DNA from: Rubrivivax sp.
GTDB taxonomy: Bacteria; Pseudomonadota; Gammaproteobacteria; Burkholderiales; Burkholderiaceae_C
NCBI GenBank assembly: GCA_027487905.1
Contig: JAIYCR010000004.1
Span: 1 to 52,100, forward strand
DNA: 52,100 nucleotides
Direction: 5' to 3'
In this document: one piece after another, positions 50,962 to 52,100 of the stretch
Layout: every line of letters begins with the position of its first letter
Numbering within the stretch: position 1 is the stretch's first letter
Translations under genes and position numbers: made by a program
The notes under the pieces: model-generated
Seen by the model: only the letters and a program-made list of their open reading frames with translations
The model's database searches: none
What the model was told of the DNA's origin: nothing

Positions 50962-51513
50962 TCAGCCAGTGCCTGCGCGGACCGTGATCGTGCCCGCCAT
51001 GCCGCCCTGGTAGTGCCCGGCGATCAGACAGGCGAACTCGAAGTCGCCGGCTCGGTTGAAAGTCCAGACGATCTCGCCTGACTTGCCGGGTGGCACATGC
51101 GTCATGTAGGGCTCGTCATGCGCCATGGTCGGGAATTTCACCATCATCGCGGCATGCTGGACGTTCTCGGCCTTGGTGCCGATGACGAACTCGTGCATCA
51201 CCTTGCCGGTGTTGCGGACGACGAACTTCACGGTTTCACCCAGGCGTATTTCAATGCGCGCGGGCGTGAAGCGCATGTCATCGGCCATGACGACTTCGAT
51301 GCTGCGCCTGGCGTTTCTGGCGTCGCCTGCAATGCCCCAGTCCTTCTGTTCCCTGCGGGCCCGGCCGGTTGTGGGTCCGTGCGCCTTGTCGGTGTGGGCC
51401 CGTGCGGGCGAAGCCAGGATGGGCATCGCCGCGACGGTGATCGCTGTGGCCATGCGAGCGATGGTGGCGCGCCGTGCCGGCTGCTTCGGGGTCAGCCCCG
51501 TGGTCTCGTTCAT
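50962..51513 (-). CDS. Exported cupredoxin domain protein
   Basis: The 183-residue protein starts at ATG 51513 (MNETTGL) with a long charged n-region and a hydrophobic signal ending ASPARA. The mature part is a cupredoxin: FTPARIEIRLGETVKFVVRNTGKVMHEFVIG (His ligand) and FEFACLIAGHYQGGMAGTI, supplying Cys, His and Met in type 1 copper order. Periplasmic copper protein for electron transfer or copper binding. It is 35 nt after the Spy/ZraP-like gene and probably co-transcribed. Confidence 0.88.
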   Translation of the reverse strand: MNETTGLTPKQPARRATIARMATAITVAAMPILASPARAHTDKAHGPTTGRARREQKDWGIAGDARNARRSIEVVMADDMRFTPARIEIRLGETVKFVVRNTGKVMHEFVIGTKAENVQHAAMMVKFPTMAHDEPYMTHVPPGKSGEIVWTFNRAGDFEFACLIAGHYQGGMAGTITVRAGTG

Positions 51514-51548
51514 GCAGGTCTCCTGGAGCGATGCCGCCGAGGACGCGA

Positions 51549-52100
51549 TCAATGCCGGTGCCTGTGGCCCGAGCCTGAGCCCACGGGGTCCGCCGGCCCG
51601 GCAGGCGTGTCAGCGCGATAGCCGCGCAGTTCGATGTAGCGCAACGCCTGTGCGGGCGACAGAAGCGCCGCCTGGGCCAGGTGGGTGTTCAGGTGCTCGG
51701 CGCGCAGGCGGGCCTGAAGCGTGGCCACACGCTGCGTGGCCTCGAGCACGCCGGCGGGAGTGGCCAGGCGCGCGGAGAACAGCCGGTCGAGTTCGGTTTC
51801 GGCACGAACGATCTCTTCGCCCAGTTCACGCGCCCGTGCCTTGTGTTCCGACATCAGCCGTTGCGTGGCTGCACGTTGCTCGGCGCTGAGTTCCAGCGCC
51901 TCGCCCAGTTCCAGGGTGTGCATGGGGCCTGGATAGCCGTTCAATTCAGCGGCTTTGGCGTAACCCATGCCTTGGCCCTGGCGCAGGGCGGCCACCTCAC
52001 GCGGGTCAAGCGCCTTGATGGAACGCCGCTCCTCGCCGGCATAGGGGCTGGTCTGCGCTGCAGTGCCGAATGTCGCGGTCAAGGTCAGGCACAGGGCGAC
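51549..52100 (-). CDS. Periplasmic Spy/ZraP-like metal-responsive protein, partial
   Basis: The gene runs off the right edge; the visible 183 codons begin in a signal peptide (VALCLTLTATFGTAAQ) and continue as a helical protein: SIKALDPREVAALRQGQGMG, LELSAEQRAATQRLMSEHKA and ETELDRLFSARLATPAGVLEATQRVATLQARLRAEHL, ending in a GSGSGHRHRH tail. The helical hairpin with Lx and LTxxQ-like segments is typical of Spy/CpxP/ZraP-type chaperones and zinc-binding proteins. The true start is beyond the window; a TTG start at 52082 would cut the signal. Confidence 0.75.
   Translation of the reverse strand, partial: VALCLTLTATFGTAAQTSPYAGEERRSIKALDPREVAALRQGQGMGYAKAAELNGYPGPMHTLELGEALELSAEQRAATQRLMSEHKARARELGEEIVRAETELDRLFSARLATPAGVLEATQRVATLQARLRAEHLNTHLAQAALLSPAQALRYIELRGYRADTPAGPADPVGSGSGHRHRH

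Overview
This 52.1 kb window is high-GC, densely coded DNA. Its gene content (OlsB/OlsA-type lipid genes, GlxA and LysR regulators, a 4HB-type chemoreceptor, a CzcI-type metal-efflux leader gene, an orphan Anbu protease) and many short start/stop overlaps suggest a free-living betaproteobacterium of the order Burkholderiales. That placement is inferred from style and families; no rRNA or intact tRNA is present to fix it.

Bases 1-9420 hold small metabolic and stress genes. From the left edge these are the start of a probable IS630-like transposase beside a 5'-truncated PPOX-family gene, then a thioredoxin-like protein, a glutathione transferase, a HAD hydrolase, a MOSC protein, an antibiotic-biosynthesis-monooxygenase-fold enzyme divergent from a GlxA/AraC regulator, and a minus-strand run (SDR, AhpD-like, EamA transporter, CxxC peroxiredoxin, lipoprotein) divergent from a LysR regulator. 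A chemoreceptor follows (9546-11114). Bases 11164-16590 form a lipid-related block: two alpha/beta hydrolases of equal predicted length, an OlsA-like acyltransferase, an OlsB-like N-acyltransferase, a DedA membrane protein and an ATP-grasp ligase, the last three plus-strand genes being translationally coupled. Bases 16706-25246 hold DinB, YHS, DoxX-like, patatin/DUF3734, flavin disulfide reductase, YeeE/YedE, NRDE, DsrE, TetR and membrane methyltransferase genes.

Bases 25236-27078 hold an ECF sigma factor with two zinc anti-sigma (H-x3-C-x2-C) proteins, one co-translated and one divergent, plus a chlorite-dismutase-fold protein. Glutaminase and an Anbu-type proteasome homologue follow.

The most unusual segment is 28977-34792. 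Three different enzymes each carry a Rieske [2Fe-2S] domain: an FMN glutamate-synthase domain, a thiamine-diphosphate enzyme of the pyruvate oxidase/acetolactate synthase type, and a ferric-reductase-like heme membrane protein. They are encoded by two convergent, tightly overlapping operons that also carry two very small membrane proteins and a Cys-rich Tat-like protein. I read this as a candidate redox system that I do not recognise as characterised.

Bases 35021-41118 are an accessory region. A LysE-type gene is cut off beside a tyrosine integrase. Two copies of the 3' half of tRNA-Asn plus its terminator flank an AbiE toxin-antitoxin module with a palindromic operator. A HipBA module with its own palindromes comes next. 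Bases 41157-43068 carry rtcB with a decayed, internally deleted rtcA. Bases 43191-50805 are a heavy-metal efflux operon (czcI-like, czcC-like, accessory protein, membrane-fusion protein, HME-RND pump, periplasmic HDH protein, CIA30-like protein) in which the outer-membrane gene is broken by one in-frame amber codon. The right edge has a cupredoxin and a partial Spy/ZraP-like periplasmic protein.
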